Shown piece by piece: positions 27,450 to 35,358 of a stretch of 64,000 nucleotides of DNA. The DNA comes from Herbaspirillum sp. Sphag64 (GTDB taxonomy: Bacteria > Pseudomonadota > Gammaproteobacteria > Burkholderiales > Burkholderiaceae_D), in the NCBI RefSeq assembly GCF_014192645.1, contig NZ_JACHYE010000001.1, forward strand, positions 750,350-814,349, written 5' to 3'. The notes beneath the pieces are model-generated. The model was not told the DNA's origin. It made no database searches and worked only from the letters and a program-made list of their open reading frames with translations. Every line of letters begins with the position of its first letter. The first letter of the stretch is position 1. Position numbers and translations under genes: made by a program.

Positions 27450-28712
27450 TCAGCGCAGGCTGACTAAGGTTTGCAATACGGAATCCTGCACCTTGATTGT
27501 CTGCGAGTTGGCCTGATAAACGCGCTGCGCAACAATCATGTTGACCAGTTCGGCGGTCAAATCTGTGTTGGAATCCTCCACAGATCTCGCTTGCATCGTG
27601 CCGAACTGACCGGTAGACGGCGTACCAATCAATGGTGCACCGGCATCAGGTGAAGCAGTAAAGAGATTGTTGCCGACTGGTTGCAATCCATTAGGATTGG
27701 CAAAGTTGACCAACACGATCTGACCCAGGGTCTTGCTATCCCCATTGGAATAACTGCCAGTGATCAAACCATCCTTACCGATTGCAAAACTCGACAACAC
27801 GCCAGGACCTTTACCATCCTGGGTTTGCGCAACTGTTGTGAAGTCAGCGCTGGTCTGCGTGCTACCTGTGTAATTAAGCGTGATGCCAGCAGATGCAAAG
27901 GAAGCACCTGGCCTCGGTGTCAGGTTCAGCGTGGCAGCAGGCTGCGAGCTTGTCAGATTACCGTTGCTGTCAAAACTCAGGGTCGCAACCTTTGATTGCG
28001 AACCACCCAAGCCAACTGCAGGATAAGGCGCGCCGTCAACGGTGGTGTACACGTCCCAGTTGGTCGAACCACTGGATGACGATGCCGTATTTTTGACGTA
28101 GTAAGTCTGCACGTTGTAGCTATTACCAAGACTGTCATAGACAGTTGCGCCTGTTGTGCTGTTGTAACTGGCACTATCGGTCGGATCAAATGGCGTTGTC
28201 GCCGGCGCCGCCAGTCGGGAGTCCAGATTCAGCTTGCTTTGCACAGCAGTGGTTTGAGTTGCCGGAATATTGGCGGTGTTGATTTGCATGCGCACTGGAT
28301 CACCGCCCTTGGCATTTCCAGGCCAGCCGGTCAAATACGCGCCATTCTCACTCTTGTTAACAATATAACCATCTTTGTCGAGCTCGAACTGACCATTACG
28401 CCCGTACATCGGCGTTGCATCTTGTTCGGTCGACTGCATCCGGAAAAAGCCATCACCATTAATCGCAACATCCAGAGGATTGTTGCTGGAAGTGATATTG
28501 CCCTGGGTGAATGACTGACGCACTGTTGCCGTCATAACACCAATCCCGACCGGCGAATTACCCGAACGGTTCATCGAATTCGCGTACAAATCGGCAAACT
28601 GCGCCTGCGCCGATTTGAAACCCACTGTGCTGGCGTTGGCAACGTTGTTACCGATCACATCAAGACTCTTCGATGCGCCATTCAAGCCACTAAGGCCTTG
28701 TTGAAAACTCAT
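27450..28712 (-). CDS. flgE: flagellar hook protein FlgE
   Basis: 420 residues. The N-terminus is MSFQQGLSGLNGASKSLDVIGNNVANASTVGFKSAQAQFADLYANS (residues 1-46, read in place) and the C-terminal D0 helix carries VEDSNTDLTAELVNMIVAQRVYQANSQTIKVQDSVLQTLVSLR. It is the universal-joint hook subunit, about 120 copies polymerised under the FlgD cap. The exposed domain is Ser/Thr-rich as usual. The upstream gene flgD is 32 bases away. Confidence 0.98.
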   Translation of the reverse strand: MSFQQGLSGLNGASKSLDVIGNNVANASTVGFKSAQAQFADLYANSMNRSGNSPVGIGVMTATVRQSFTQGNITSSNNPLDVAINGDGFFRMQSTEQDATPMYGRNGQFELDKDGYIVNKSENGAYLTGWPGNAKGGDPVRMQINTANIPATQTTAVQSKLNLDSRLAAPATTPFDPTDSASYNSTTGATVYDSLGNSYNVQTYYVKNTASSSSGSTNWDVYTTVDGAPYPAVGLGGSQSKVATLSFDSNGNLTSSQPAATLNLTPRPGASFASAGITLNYTGSTQTSADFTTVAQTQDGKGPGVLSSFAIGKDGLITGSYSNGDSKTLGQIVLVNFANPNGLQPVGNNLFTASPDAGAPLIGTPSTGQFGTMQARSVEDSNTDLTAELVNMIVAQRVYQANSQTIKVQDSVLQTLVSLR

Positions 28713-28744
28713 TTGATTCTCCTTGAACTGATGCCGTCAGTGGA

Positions 28745-29464
28745 TTAAAGAATTTGAACTACGTCGGTTGTTTTGATCGTGCCAATGTTGGATACATTGA
28801 GCTTCACACCATCCGCACCTGTGGTGACGCTGGAAACCGTACCGAAAGACAGTCCGGTTGCAGATACTGGCGATCCCGCGGATGTCCCCGCTACTTCAAA
28901 TGTGTACTGACCATCTGGCGCGGGCTTGCCGGAATCGGTTGCACCATCCCACACAATCGGCAATGTACCTGCACTTTGAGATCCCATATCCAGAGACTGC
29001 ACCACCTTGCCGCTGGCGTCGCGGATGTTGATCTTGAGGCTGTCCACATTACCGTCCAACTGCACGCCGAAAACAGCACGCTTTGTCGTGGTCGTTGTGC
29101 CATCCGGGTTGATTGTCGAAGTTGATGCCAACGTGGTTTCCTTACCGGGTGCCAATACGCTGTGACCGATCATGTTGGCCGATTGCAAGGACTGCGACGA
29201 TGACGAGTTCGCCATCAGTGATTCCAGCGTGGTGTTCAGTTTGCTGATACCAGAAACTGTCGACAGCTGCGCCAGCTGGGTGGTCAGCTCAGCGTTATCC
29301 ATCGGCTTGGTGGGATCCTGGTTTTTCATCTGCACAGTCAGCAGCTTCAGAAACCGGTTCTGAATTGCCTCAGGACTGTTTTCGGTCAAACCTGAAGAAG
29401 TACCCGGCGGCGTCGCAGAGGCACCATTCATGGGAGACAACAAGTCACTGGAAATAGTAGACAT
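28745..29464 (-). CDS. flgD: flagellar hook cap / assembly protein FlgD
   Basis: 239 residues. The conserved N-terminal export/cap segment is about 30-85 (NRFLKLLTVQMKNQDPTKPMDNAELTTQLAQLSTVSGI). The C-terminal FlgD Ig-like/FLN domain runs from about 115 (GVQLDGNVDSLKINIRDASGKVVQSLDMG; WDGATDSGKPAPDGQYTFEV). It caps the growing hook and interacts with FliK. It lies between flgC and flgE. Confidence 0.97.
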   Translation of the reverse strand: MSTISSDLLSPMNGASATPPGTSSGLTENSPEAIQNRFLKLLTVQMKNQDPTKPMDNAELTTQLAQLSTVSGISKLNTTLESLMANSSSSQSLQSANMIGHSVLAPGKETTLASTSTINPDGTTTTTKRAVFGVQLDGNVDSLKINIRDASGKVVQSLDMGSQSAGTLPIVWDGATDSGKPAPDGQYTFEVAGTSAGSPVSATGLSFGTVSSVTTGADGVKLNVSNIGTIKTTDVVQIL

Positions 29465-29478
29465 GATCGATAGTTTCC

Positions 29479-29883
29479 TTATTGACCGATAGTAAGTGTT
29501 TTCAACAACATGTTCTTGGCGGTATTCATGGTCTCCACATTGGTCTGATAAGACCGCGAGGCAGAGATCATATTGACCATTTCTTCCACTGGATTGACGT
29601 TCGGCATGGCCACATAGCCATTGCCGTCAGCCATTGGATTTTTCGGGTCATACATTAACCGGGGAGGCGTCTGATCTTCGACCACACGCTCAACCTGCAC
29701 GCCACTATTCGAAATATCACCATAAGGCACAGTCTTGAACACAACCTGCTTGGCCTTATAGGGTTGACCATCAGGCCCCGTTGCACTATCAGCGTTGGCA
29801 ATGTTACTGGCGACAGTATTGAGACGCTGCGACTGCGCACTCATCGCCGAGCCTGAAACGTTAAAAATGTTAGACAGGGACAT
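29479..29883 (-). CDS. flgC: flagellar proximal rod protein FlgC
   Basis: 134 residues, standard. N-terminal rod motif [37 protein letters not shown] and the C-terminal [45 protein letters not shown] helix identify it. It polymerises in the proximal rod with FlgB and FlgF. The start lies only 5 bases after the flgB stop. Confidence 0.98.
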   Translation of the reverse strand: MSLSNIFNVSGSAMSAQSQRLNTVASNIANADSATGPDGQPYKAKQVVFKTVPYGDISNSGVQVERVVEDQTPPRLMYDPKNPMADGNGYVAMPNVNPVEEMVNMISASRSYQTNVETMNTAKNMLLKTLTIGQ

Positions 29884-29888
29884 AATGA

Positions 29889-30332
29889 TCAGCCAGGTTG
29901 AATAGCGCTTAACAGCAATTTGATCTGCGCATTGATTGCGGTAACGCCAGCCTCGTAATGCACGCCGTTATCAGTGAACTGATTGCGCTCAACGTCCATA
30001 TCAACTGTATTACCATCCACACTGCCTTGCGTCACAGTGCGATAAAGCAATTGTGAATCATCAAGTCCACGATCAGACTCGATCGGAGTACCAGCAATAT
30101 GTCCCGGAGACGTTCTGGCCAGTTCGACCGGTGGCAATCCGGGCAATGGCTTGACCGGCGTTTGGTGGCGACCAAGCTTTTCCTCAAGTGTTTTGGCAAA
30201 ATCAATGTCACGCGCCTTGAAGTTAGGCGTATCAGCATTAGCGATATTGGACGCCAGCACTTGCTGGCGCTGCGCGCGCAAGTCCAGTGCTGCTTCATTA
30301 AACCGCAAGTAATCGTCCAATTTAGCGACCAT
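29889..30332 (-). CDS. flgB: flagellar proximal rod protein FlgB
   Basis: 147 residues from the ATG at 30332, preceded by GGAGAG. The frame extends 12 codons upstream, but family members begin near this Met ([45 protein letters not shown], residues 1-45). It forms the most proximal rod segment next to FliE. It is the first gene of the flgBCDEFG-IJKL operon. The 220 bases up to the divergent flgA start must hold the promoters of both; I could not place a convincing -35/-10 pair there. Confidence 0.97.
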   Translation of the reverse strand: MVAKLDDYLRFNEAALDLRAQRQQVLASNIANADTPNFKARDIDFAKTLEEKLGRHQTPVKPLPGLPPVELARTSPGHIAGTPIESDRGLDDSQLLYRTVTQGSVDGNTVDMDVERNQFTDNGVHYEAGVTAINAQIKLLLSAIQPG

Positions 30333-30552
30333 CAAACTCTCCAGATAATGCTCACAATCAACCACCAAGGCTCAGCTACAATGCCAGTAGCGGGATTTAC
30401 GTAGGTTGGATCATACGACGCCCTCATGAACTCGATTGGGCGAGAAAGGGATGAAACTACGTCTTGTTCGAGCTTTTGACAAAAATGGCCAGGACTACTA
30501 TTGCTGGCAACATGCCTCTCCATTCGGCCACCAAGGATTTACGTTGTCGTTT

Positions 30553-31287
30553 ATGAAATTTTATTCCACGGCGTCTGCGCTGTTGTTCATGTGCGTATTC
30601 GCATCTTCGGTAACGGCCCAGAGCACCGCACAGCAATTCCAGAGCCAGTCACCTGCCCAGCAGCGGCAGGATTTGGTTGCATTGCAGCAAGTTGCAGAGC
30701 AGTTCATGCAGACGCAAACCAACGGGATACCTGGCACCATCACAGTGACTACCGAGCCACTTAATCCCGCGCTAAACCTGCAGGCCTGCCCTACGCCCCA
30801 AGCCTTCATGCCAAATGGAGGCCGTCTCTGGGGCAAAACGACTGTAGGCATCAGATGTACAGCACCGTCACAATGGACTGTATACATGCGCGCCACGGTG
30901 CAGGTCATGTCTCCATATATTGTTGCCGCGGCTCCTTTGGCGCAAGGTCAAACAATCAACCCGACCAATATTGCGGTCGTCACAGGTGATTTGGGAAGTC
31001 TGCCCAATGGCGTCATTACGGACGAATCGCAGGCAATTGGTCGCGTCGCCAACATGTCGATTCCGGCTGGAGCCCCCATCCGGCAAGACGCACTTCGCGC
31101 CAACCGTGTGGTGCAACAGGGTCAGGCAGTACGTATTGTGTCCATCGGACAGGGCTTCCAGATTACCACCGAAGGACGGGCACTGAATAACGCAGGAGAA
31201 GGTGAACTGGTGCAAGCCAAAACCGTATCAGGCCAGGTAATTAGCGGCGTAGCCAAAGCTGGAGGTATCGTGGAGATACGTTATTAG
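30553..31287 (+). CDS. flgA: P-ring assembly chaperone FlgA
   Basis: 244 residues from the ATG at 30553, chosen because it begins a signal peptide (MKFYSTASALLFMCVFASSVTAQ). The longer frame from 30436 has no such signal. The SAF domain, about 120-243, carries VMSPYIVAAAPLAQGQTINPTNI, GRVANMSIPAGAPIRQDALR and QGFQITTEGRALNNAGEGE. FlgA is a periplasmic chaperone needed for FlgI polymerisation. It diverges from flgB and is followed by flgM and flgN. Confidence 0.96.
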   Translation: MKFYSTASALLFMCVFASSVTAQSTAQQFQSQSPAQQRQDLVALQQVAEQFMQTQTNGIPGTITVTTEPLNPALNLQACPTPQAFMPNGGRLWGKTTVGIRCTAPSQWTVYMRATVQVMSPYIVAAAPLAQGQTINPTNIAVVTGDLGSLPNGVITDESQAIGRVANMSIPAGAPIRQDALRANRVVQQGQAVRIVSIGQGFQITTEGRALNNAGEGELVQAKTVSGQVISGVAKAGGIVEIRY

Positions 31288-31329
31288 CGTTCCCCTCAGG
31301 GAAATATGTTCTCTGAGCGAGAAATGTAT

Positions 31330-31356
31330 TAAAGTTCGAGCGAAAATGGCCGATAA
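31330..31356 (+). promoter_or_regulatory. FliA (sigma-28) promoter of flgM
   Basis: TAAA at 31330-31333, 15 bases, GCCGATAA at 31349-31356: a perfect match to the sigma-28 consensus. It gives FliA-dependent transcription of its own anti-sigma factor flgM and of flgN. Confidence 0.93.
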
Positions 31357-31406
31357 TCATTGCAGCAGGTTGGCTATAAACGCCACAACCAGAGAAGGAC
31401 ATCGCC

Positions 31407-31760
31407 GTGAACGTTAATGACGCACTCAACAAGAACACAGGATTACCGGACGTAACACCCCAGCAAGCCCGTCCTACGCCCACTACAACGGCAGCTTCAG
31501 CACCAGCAACGCCAGCCAAGTTCGATCCCCCACCAGCCGTCAATAACAGCGCAGCGAATGTCCAGCTTTCCGCCCAATACCAGGCACTTGGTGCCAAGGC
31601 GAATGGATCTGGTGATAATTTTGACGCCAAGAAAGTCGCCGAAATCAAGGCGGCAATCGCCAATGGCACCTTTCAGGTAGACCCAGATAAAGTGTCTAGC
31701 GGCTTGCTGGACACTTGCAAGGACCTCATCAGTACACGCAACAATAGCAATAGTTATTAA
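31407..31760 (+). CDS. flgM: anti-sigma-28 factor FlgM
   Basis: 117 residues from a GTG start behind AGAAGGA. The N-terminal half is Pro/Thr/Ala-rich and disordered, the export-competent part. The C-terminal FliA-binding helices are about 52-110 (VQLSAQYQALGAK; FDAKKVAEIKAAIANGTFQVDPDKVSSGLLDTCKDLI). It holds FliA inactive until the hook is complete, then is secreted. Its length is slightly above the enteric 97. Confidence 0.95.
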   Translation: MNVNDALNKNTGLPDVTPQQARPTPTTTAASAPATPAKFDPPPAVNNSAANVQLSAQYQALGAKANGSGDNFDAKKVAEIKAAIANGTFQVDPDKVSSGLLDTCKDLISTRNNSNSY

Positions 31761-31764
31761 TGAT

Positions 31765-32241
31765 ATGACAAGCACCACTTCCCATCGGCCAACACAAAGC
31801 CTGAAGCAGGAAAAACTGGCGACTTCGCGCCTGATTGACGTGCTCAAGCAAGAACAGGAATTACTCATTGGCAATGGTGAAGCAGACGAAATTCCTGCTG
31901 TGATCAGTGAAAAGGCAAATATCGTTGCCGAGATGGCCTCACTTGCTGATAGTCGCCATCAAATCCTGGAAACACTTGGCCTGCCGCCAAATGAAGATGG
32001 TATGCAATTTTGGATCACCCAGTGCGGCTCTGACGAAGACAAGCAAACGTGGGATGACTTGTTCTCTCTGGCGCAATCTGCAAGAGAACTAAACCGGCTT
32101 AATGGTATTTTGGTCGGTAGACAAATGGCAATCAATCAGGGCGCCATGAACGTGTTGCAAGGCAAGAGTAACGGTACATTTTACGGTCCTGACGGACAAT
32201 CAAAAATACGCAACAACGGTCGCCCACTCGCTATCGGTTAA
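31765..32241 (+). CDS. flgN: FlgK/FlgL export chaperone FlgN
   Basis: 158 residues, mainly helical, FlgN-like: KLATSRLIDVLKQEQELLIGNGEADEIPAVISEKANIVAEMASLADSRH runs through residues 16-64 as a long coiled helix. The tail resembles other FlgN proteins (GKSNGTFYGPDGQS). It is a cytoplasmic chaperone for the hook-filament junction proteins. It follows flgM by four bases and shares its FliA promoter. It converges on fliA. Confidence 0.93.
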   Translation: MTSTTSHRPTQSLKQEKLATSRLIDVLKQEQELLIGNGEADEIPAVISEKANIVAEMASLADSRHQILETLGLPPNEDGMQFWITQCGSDEDKQTWDDLFSLAQSARELNRLNGILVGRQMAINQGAMNVLQGKSNGTFYGPDGQSKIRNNGRPLAIG

Positions 32242-32249
32242 AGTTCTCT

Positions 32250-32284
32250 TGCGGGGCATGAAATGTGGAAATACGCTCCCCGCA
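32250..32284. terminator. weak hairpin at flgN/fliA convergence
   Basis: TGCGGGG at 32250-32256 and CCCCGCA at 32278-32284 can pair across a 21-base loop between the flgN and fliA stops. The T-run is missing on both sides, so the role as terminator is uncertain. Confidence 0.3.
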
Positions 32285-32336
32285 CTCACCAGTTTGACAC
32301 CGGCACGAACTCAGCACACTTGAAACAGCAACACGC

Positions 32337-33071
32337 TTAAGAAACGCCCGTCCAGGCTTGCTCTCGCAAGGTTGAACGCATCCGCGCAATTGCCTGACTG
32401 TGAAGCTGGCAAACACGCGACTCAGACACTCCCATTACAGCGCCGATTTCCTTGAGATTCATCTCCTGCTCATAATAGAGACCCATCAGAATTTTCTCGC
32501 GCTCAGGCAATGCGCGAATGGCATCAGCCACCGCCTCTCGAAAACCACCACTGATCAAGTTCTGCAGCGGGTCTTCACCTTGCCCGGTTTGATAACGATC
32601 AAGGAAATGCTCATTGCCACCTTCGGAATCGTGAAAATCCTCATAGTAAATCAGTTGATGACCACCACATTCGGTCAACATATCCTGATAGTCTGTCAGG
32701 CTCATCTTGAGATGCGCTGCCACTTCGGCCTCTTGCGGCGGCCGCCCCAATTGCTGTAGCAGGACATGAATTGCATCCTCGATCTTGCGAGTACTTTGAC
32801 GAATACTACGGGGCAACCAGTCACTACCGCGCAACTCATCGAGCATCGCACCACGAATACGCTGCACGGCATATGTCTCAAATTGCGCGCCGTGTGTTTC
32901 CTCATAGCGATTGACAGCATCAAGCAGGCCGATCATGCCAGCCTGAATCAAGTCATCCACTTCTACACTGGGCGGCAGCTTTGCCTTGAGCTGATGTGCC
33001 AGTTTTTTAACCAGCGGCGCATGCAACTCAAGCAAACTGTTCTTGCTCGCCTTTCCCTTGACGTTATACAT
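32337..33071 (-). CDS. fliA: flagellar sigma factor FliA (sigma-28)
   Basis: 244 residues. Region 2 (LVKKLAHQLKAKLPPSVEVDDLIQAGMIGLLDAVNRYE), region 3 (AQFETYAVQRIRGAMLDELRGSDWLPRSIRQ) and region 4 (ALPEREKILMGLYYEQEMNLKEIGAVMGVSESRVCQLHSQAIARMRS) are all in place. It directs transcription from the TAAA-N15-GCCGATAA promoters seen before fliC and flgM. It is the last gene of the flhB-A-F-G-fliA set and begins 6 bases after the flhG-like gene. Confidence 0.98.
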   Translation of the reverse strand: MYNVKGKASKNSLLELHAPLVKKLAHQLKAKLPPSVEVDDLIQAGMIGLLDAVNRYEETHGAQFETYAVQRIRGAMLDELRGSDWLPRSIRQSTRKIEDAIHVLLQQLGRPPQEAEVAAHLKMSLTDYQDMLTECGGHQLIYYEDFHDSEGGNEHFLDRYQTGQGEDPLQNLISGGFREAVADAIRALPEREKILMGLYYEQEMNLKEIGAVMGVSESRVCQLHSQAIARMRSTLREQAWTGVS

Positions 33072-33077
33072 GACACG

Positions 33078-33917
33078 TCATACCCCGAGACTTGCACCAT
33101 CAATCGCCATACCGTAGCTACTCTTGGTCAGCGTAGAGAGAGAAAACTGACTGGCCAGACGCCTGAACGCCAGCGCAGCACCCGTCAACGGAAACGCCTC
33201 CAGCACTGTTCGCCCCTGCCCTGATGCCCGACGAATATGCTCGTCGGCCGGAATCGAGCCCATGAAGTTCAGCTGCGCAGCCAGATAACGATTGGCAGCC
33301 TGCGACATGTTGGCAAAGACCATCTGCGCCTCGGCGTCGGAGCTACCGGTGACCAGCAGGCTAAAGGGACGACGACCGAGTCGGTCACTTAAATCCTTCA
33401 ACAGGACGTACGCAGACTTGATCGAAGCTGGAGTGGTCGACATGTGCACAACAATCTCGCCCATCTCCATGGCGGGCACAGGAAGATTGTCATATTCACT
33501 CAATTCCGCATTGACCAGCGTTATGTCAGTATCAGAAGCAAGCTTGTCAAACGTCTGTGCCAACAGAGATGCCTGCGGGTGCGGCACCATCGAGACATTC
33601 TTGCGCGACAGCCGGGTCAGCGCAAAACCCTCCGGAACCAGGCGCAAAGCCTCATCCAGATGACGATCCTTGTTGGCTACATCGAGCAAGGTCGCTACCG
33701 GAAATCCACCAAACCGCGACAAGACACTCGACGGTGTCATGCAAGCATCAACCAGCAAGGCATTACACTCACTTGCCGCCAGGGATGCTGCCAGATTGAT
33801 CAGCATTGCCCCCTTCTCGTCATCCGGCAAAACCGAGAAAAAAGTGAATACTCTTGGTACCGGACGTTCCAGCATCCGGCGCAGACCTTCAGCCTGATCG
33901 GTGTCATGATTAGCCAA
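33078..33917 (-). CDS. flhG: FlhG/FleN-like MinD-family protein with degenerate P-loop
   Basis: 279 residues with MinD/ParA-like pacing: a first strand RVFTFFSV at about 22-29, then NLAASLAASECNALLVDACMTPSSVLSRFG. The place of the deviant Walker A (KGGxGKT) is occupied by PDDEKGAM at about 31-38, with no GK[ST]. The family hydrolyses ATP to control flagellar number and place together with FlhF. Here ATP binding looks lost or greatly altered. It overlaps flhF by 8 bases and precedes fliA, the normal position of flhG, so the identity is by position and fold rather than active site. Confidence 0.85.
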   Translation of the reverse strand: MANHDTDQAEGLRRMLERPVPRVFTFFSVLPDDEKGAMLINLAASLAASECNALLVDACMTPSSVLSRFGGFPVATLLDVANKDRHLDEALRLVPEGFALTRLSRKNVSMVPHPQASLLAQTFDKLASDTDITLVNAELSEYDNLPVPAMEMGEIVVHMSTTPASIKSAYVLLKDLSDRLGRRPFSLLVTGSSDAEAQMVFANMSQAANRYLAAQLNFMGSIPADEHIRRASGQGRTVLEAFPLTGAALAFRRLASQFSLSTLTKSSYGMAIDGASLGV

Positions 33918-35358
33918 GGATCACCTCCCGCAGTGTCTTGTCATTCATGGCAGTCGCGGTCGGACCGATCACGACTGGCAGTTCTGCATCCTGAAACTCG
34001 AATGGTGCGGTTTCACGCTTGAGCTTGAATGCCCGATCAACCAGATACAACTTGTTTGCCACGTGCAAATCCTCCGGCACCCGTTGGCCATTGGCCACGT
34101 AGTAAAGATTGAGCTTTTGTCGAATGACTACATCCAGAACGTTGCCGATGGTCGCTGCCTCATCGAGCTTGGTAATGATGCAACCAGCGACACCATTGCC
34201 AGAATAGGCACTGACAACTTCATTGAGCGTGCCACCGGTCGCTGTTGCATTCAGGCAGAGAAGCCGCTTGATATGAGAGCCAGCACCCGACAGCATAGCC
34301 GCCTGCTCAGCCACCATTTGATCGCGCTGCCCCATCCCAGCGGTATCAATGAGTACCGTGTGCTTGCCGCGCAATTCATCGAGAGCGATGCGCAAATCAG
34401 CCTCATCCTTGACCGAGTGCACCATCACGCCAAGGATCTTGCCGTAAATACGTAATTGCTCGTAGCCACCGATACGATAACCGTCAGTGGTGATGAGAGC
34501 CAGTTTGCCCGGGCCATGTCGCATCACGCAACGTGCCGCCAACTTGGCAGTCGTGGTGGTTTTGCCGACACCGGTCGGACCGACCAGCGCATACACGCCA
34601 CCATCTTCCAGTAGTTCGTTTTCGTTGGCCATGGTCAACAGATTTTTGGCCAGCACGGATTTGACCCAGAACATGGCATCCTGCGACTTCGGGCTGCTCG
34701 GCAGATTCTCGGTGATCAGGCGTGACAGACTGGCACTAAAACCTGCCGCCAGCATCTCACGCATGATCGCCGCTTTGAGGGGTTCTCGCTTTTGCGTACC
34801 GCCCCAGGAAATTTCTGCCAATTGTGTTTCCAGCACACCACGCATGGTGCGAATCTCGGTCATCACATCGGACAGAATTTCATCGTAATCCTTGCCGTCG
34901 AACTCGGGCATCACATTCGAGTGCTGACGTGGCTCTGCCGCCTTGGCTACTGGCTTTGGCGCAGCCTTGGCTTCCACCACCGGTTCCTTCACAGGAGCAA
35001 CCGGTGCTTCCTTGACGCGATTATCGTTGCGTGTACGCCAGACGCGGGCATCCGCCTGCGCTGTGCTTTGGCGCACAGATTCAGGACGCACAGGCGAGGC
35101 AGACTCAGGACGTGGCCGAGCAATCCCGGCAAGTGGCTGACCTTGCGAGGGCGGTCTTCGGACTGCTGCCGGCGGCATTGCCTCGCGCGCCATCGCTGGG
35201 ACGACCAGTGAAGACATATCTTCATTGGCCATGGCCAGAATTTCCACGCCATCATCGATATTCCTGTTGGAGAGAATAACCGCATCCGGACCGAGTGCTT
35301 CGCGCACCTGGCGCCAAGCATCCCGAGACGAACCCGCGATAAATTTTTTCACATTCAT
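33910..35358 (-). CDS. flhF: flagellar SRP-like GTPase FlhF
   Basis: 482 residues. N-terminal B-domain (MNVKKFIAGSSRDAWRQVREALGPDAVILSNR) is followed by a Pro/Ala-rich linker (about 60-150) and the NG GTPase domain. The P-loop GPTGVGKTT is at 260-268. Further G-box residues occur in LITTDGYRIGGYEQLR, DTAGMGQRD and TKLDEA. FlhF marks the site of flagellar assembly at the cell pole in polar flagellates. Its presence suggests polar flagella. It overlaps flhA by 4 bases. Confidence 0.98.
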   Translation of the reverse strand: MNVKKFIAGSSRDAWRQVREALGPDAVILSNRNIDDGVEILAMANEDMSSLVVPAMAREAMPPAAVRRPPSQGQPLAGIARPRPESASPVRPESVRQSTAQADARVWRTRNDNRVKEAPVAPVKEPVVEAKAAPKPVAKAAEPRQHSNVMPEFDGKDYDEILSDVMTEIRTMRGVLETQLAEISWGGTQKREPLKAAIMREMLAAGFSASLSRLITENLPSSPKSQDAMFWVKSVLAKNLLTMANENELLEDGGVYALVGPTGVGKTTTTAKLAARCVMRHGPGKLALITTDGYRIGGYEQLRIYGKILGVMVHSVKDEADLRIALDELRGKHTVLIDTAGMGQRDQMVAEQAAMLSGAGSHIKRLLCLNATATGGTLNEVVSAYSGNGVAGCIITKLDEAATIGNVLDVVIRQKLNLYYVANGQRVPEDLHVANKLYLVDRAFKLKRETAPFEFQDAELPVVIGPTATAMNDKTLREVILG

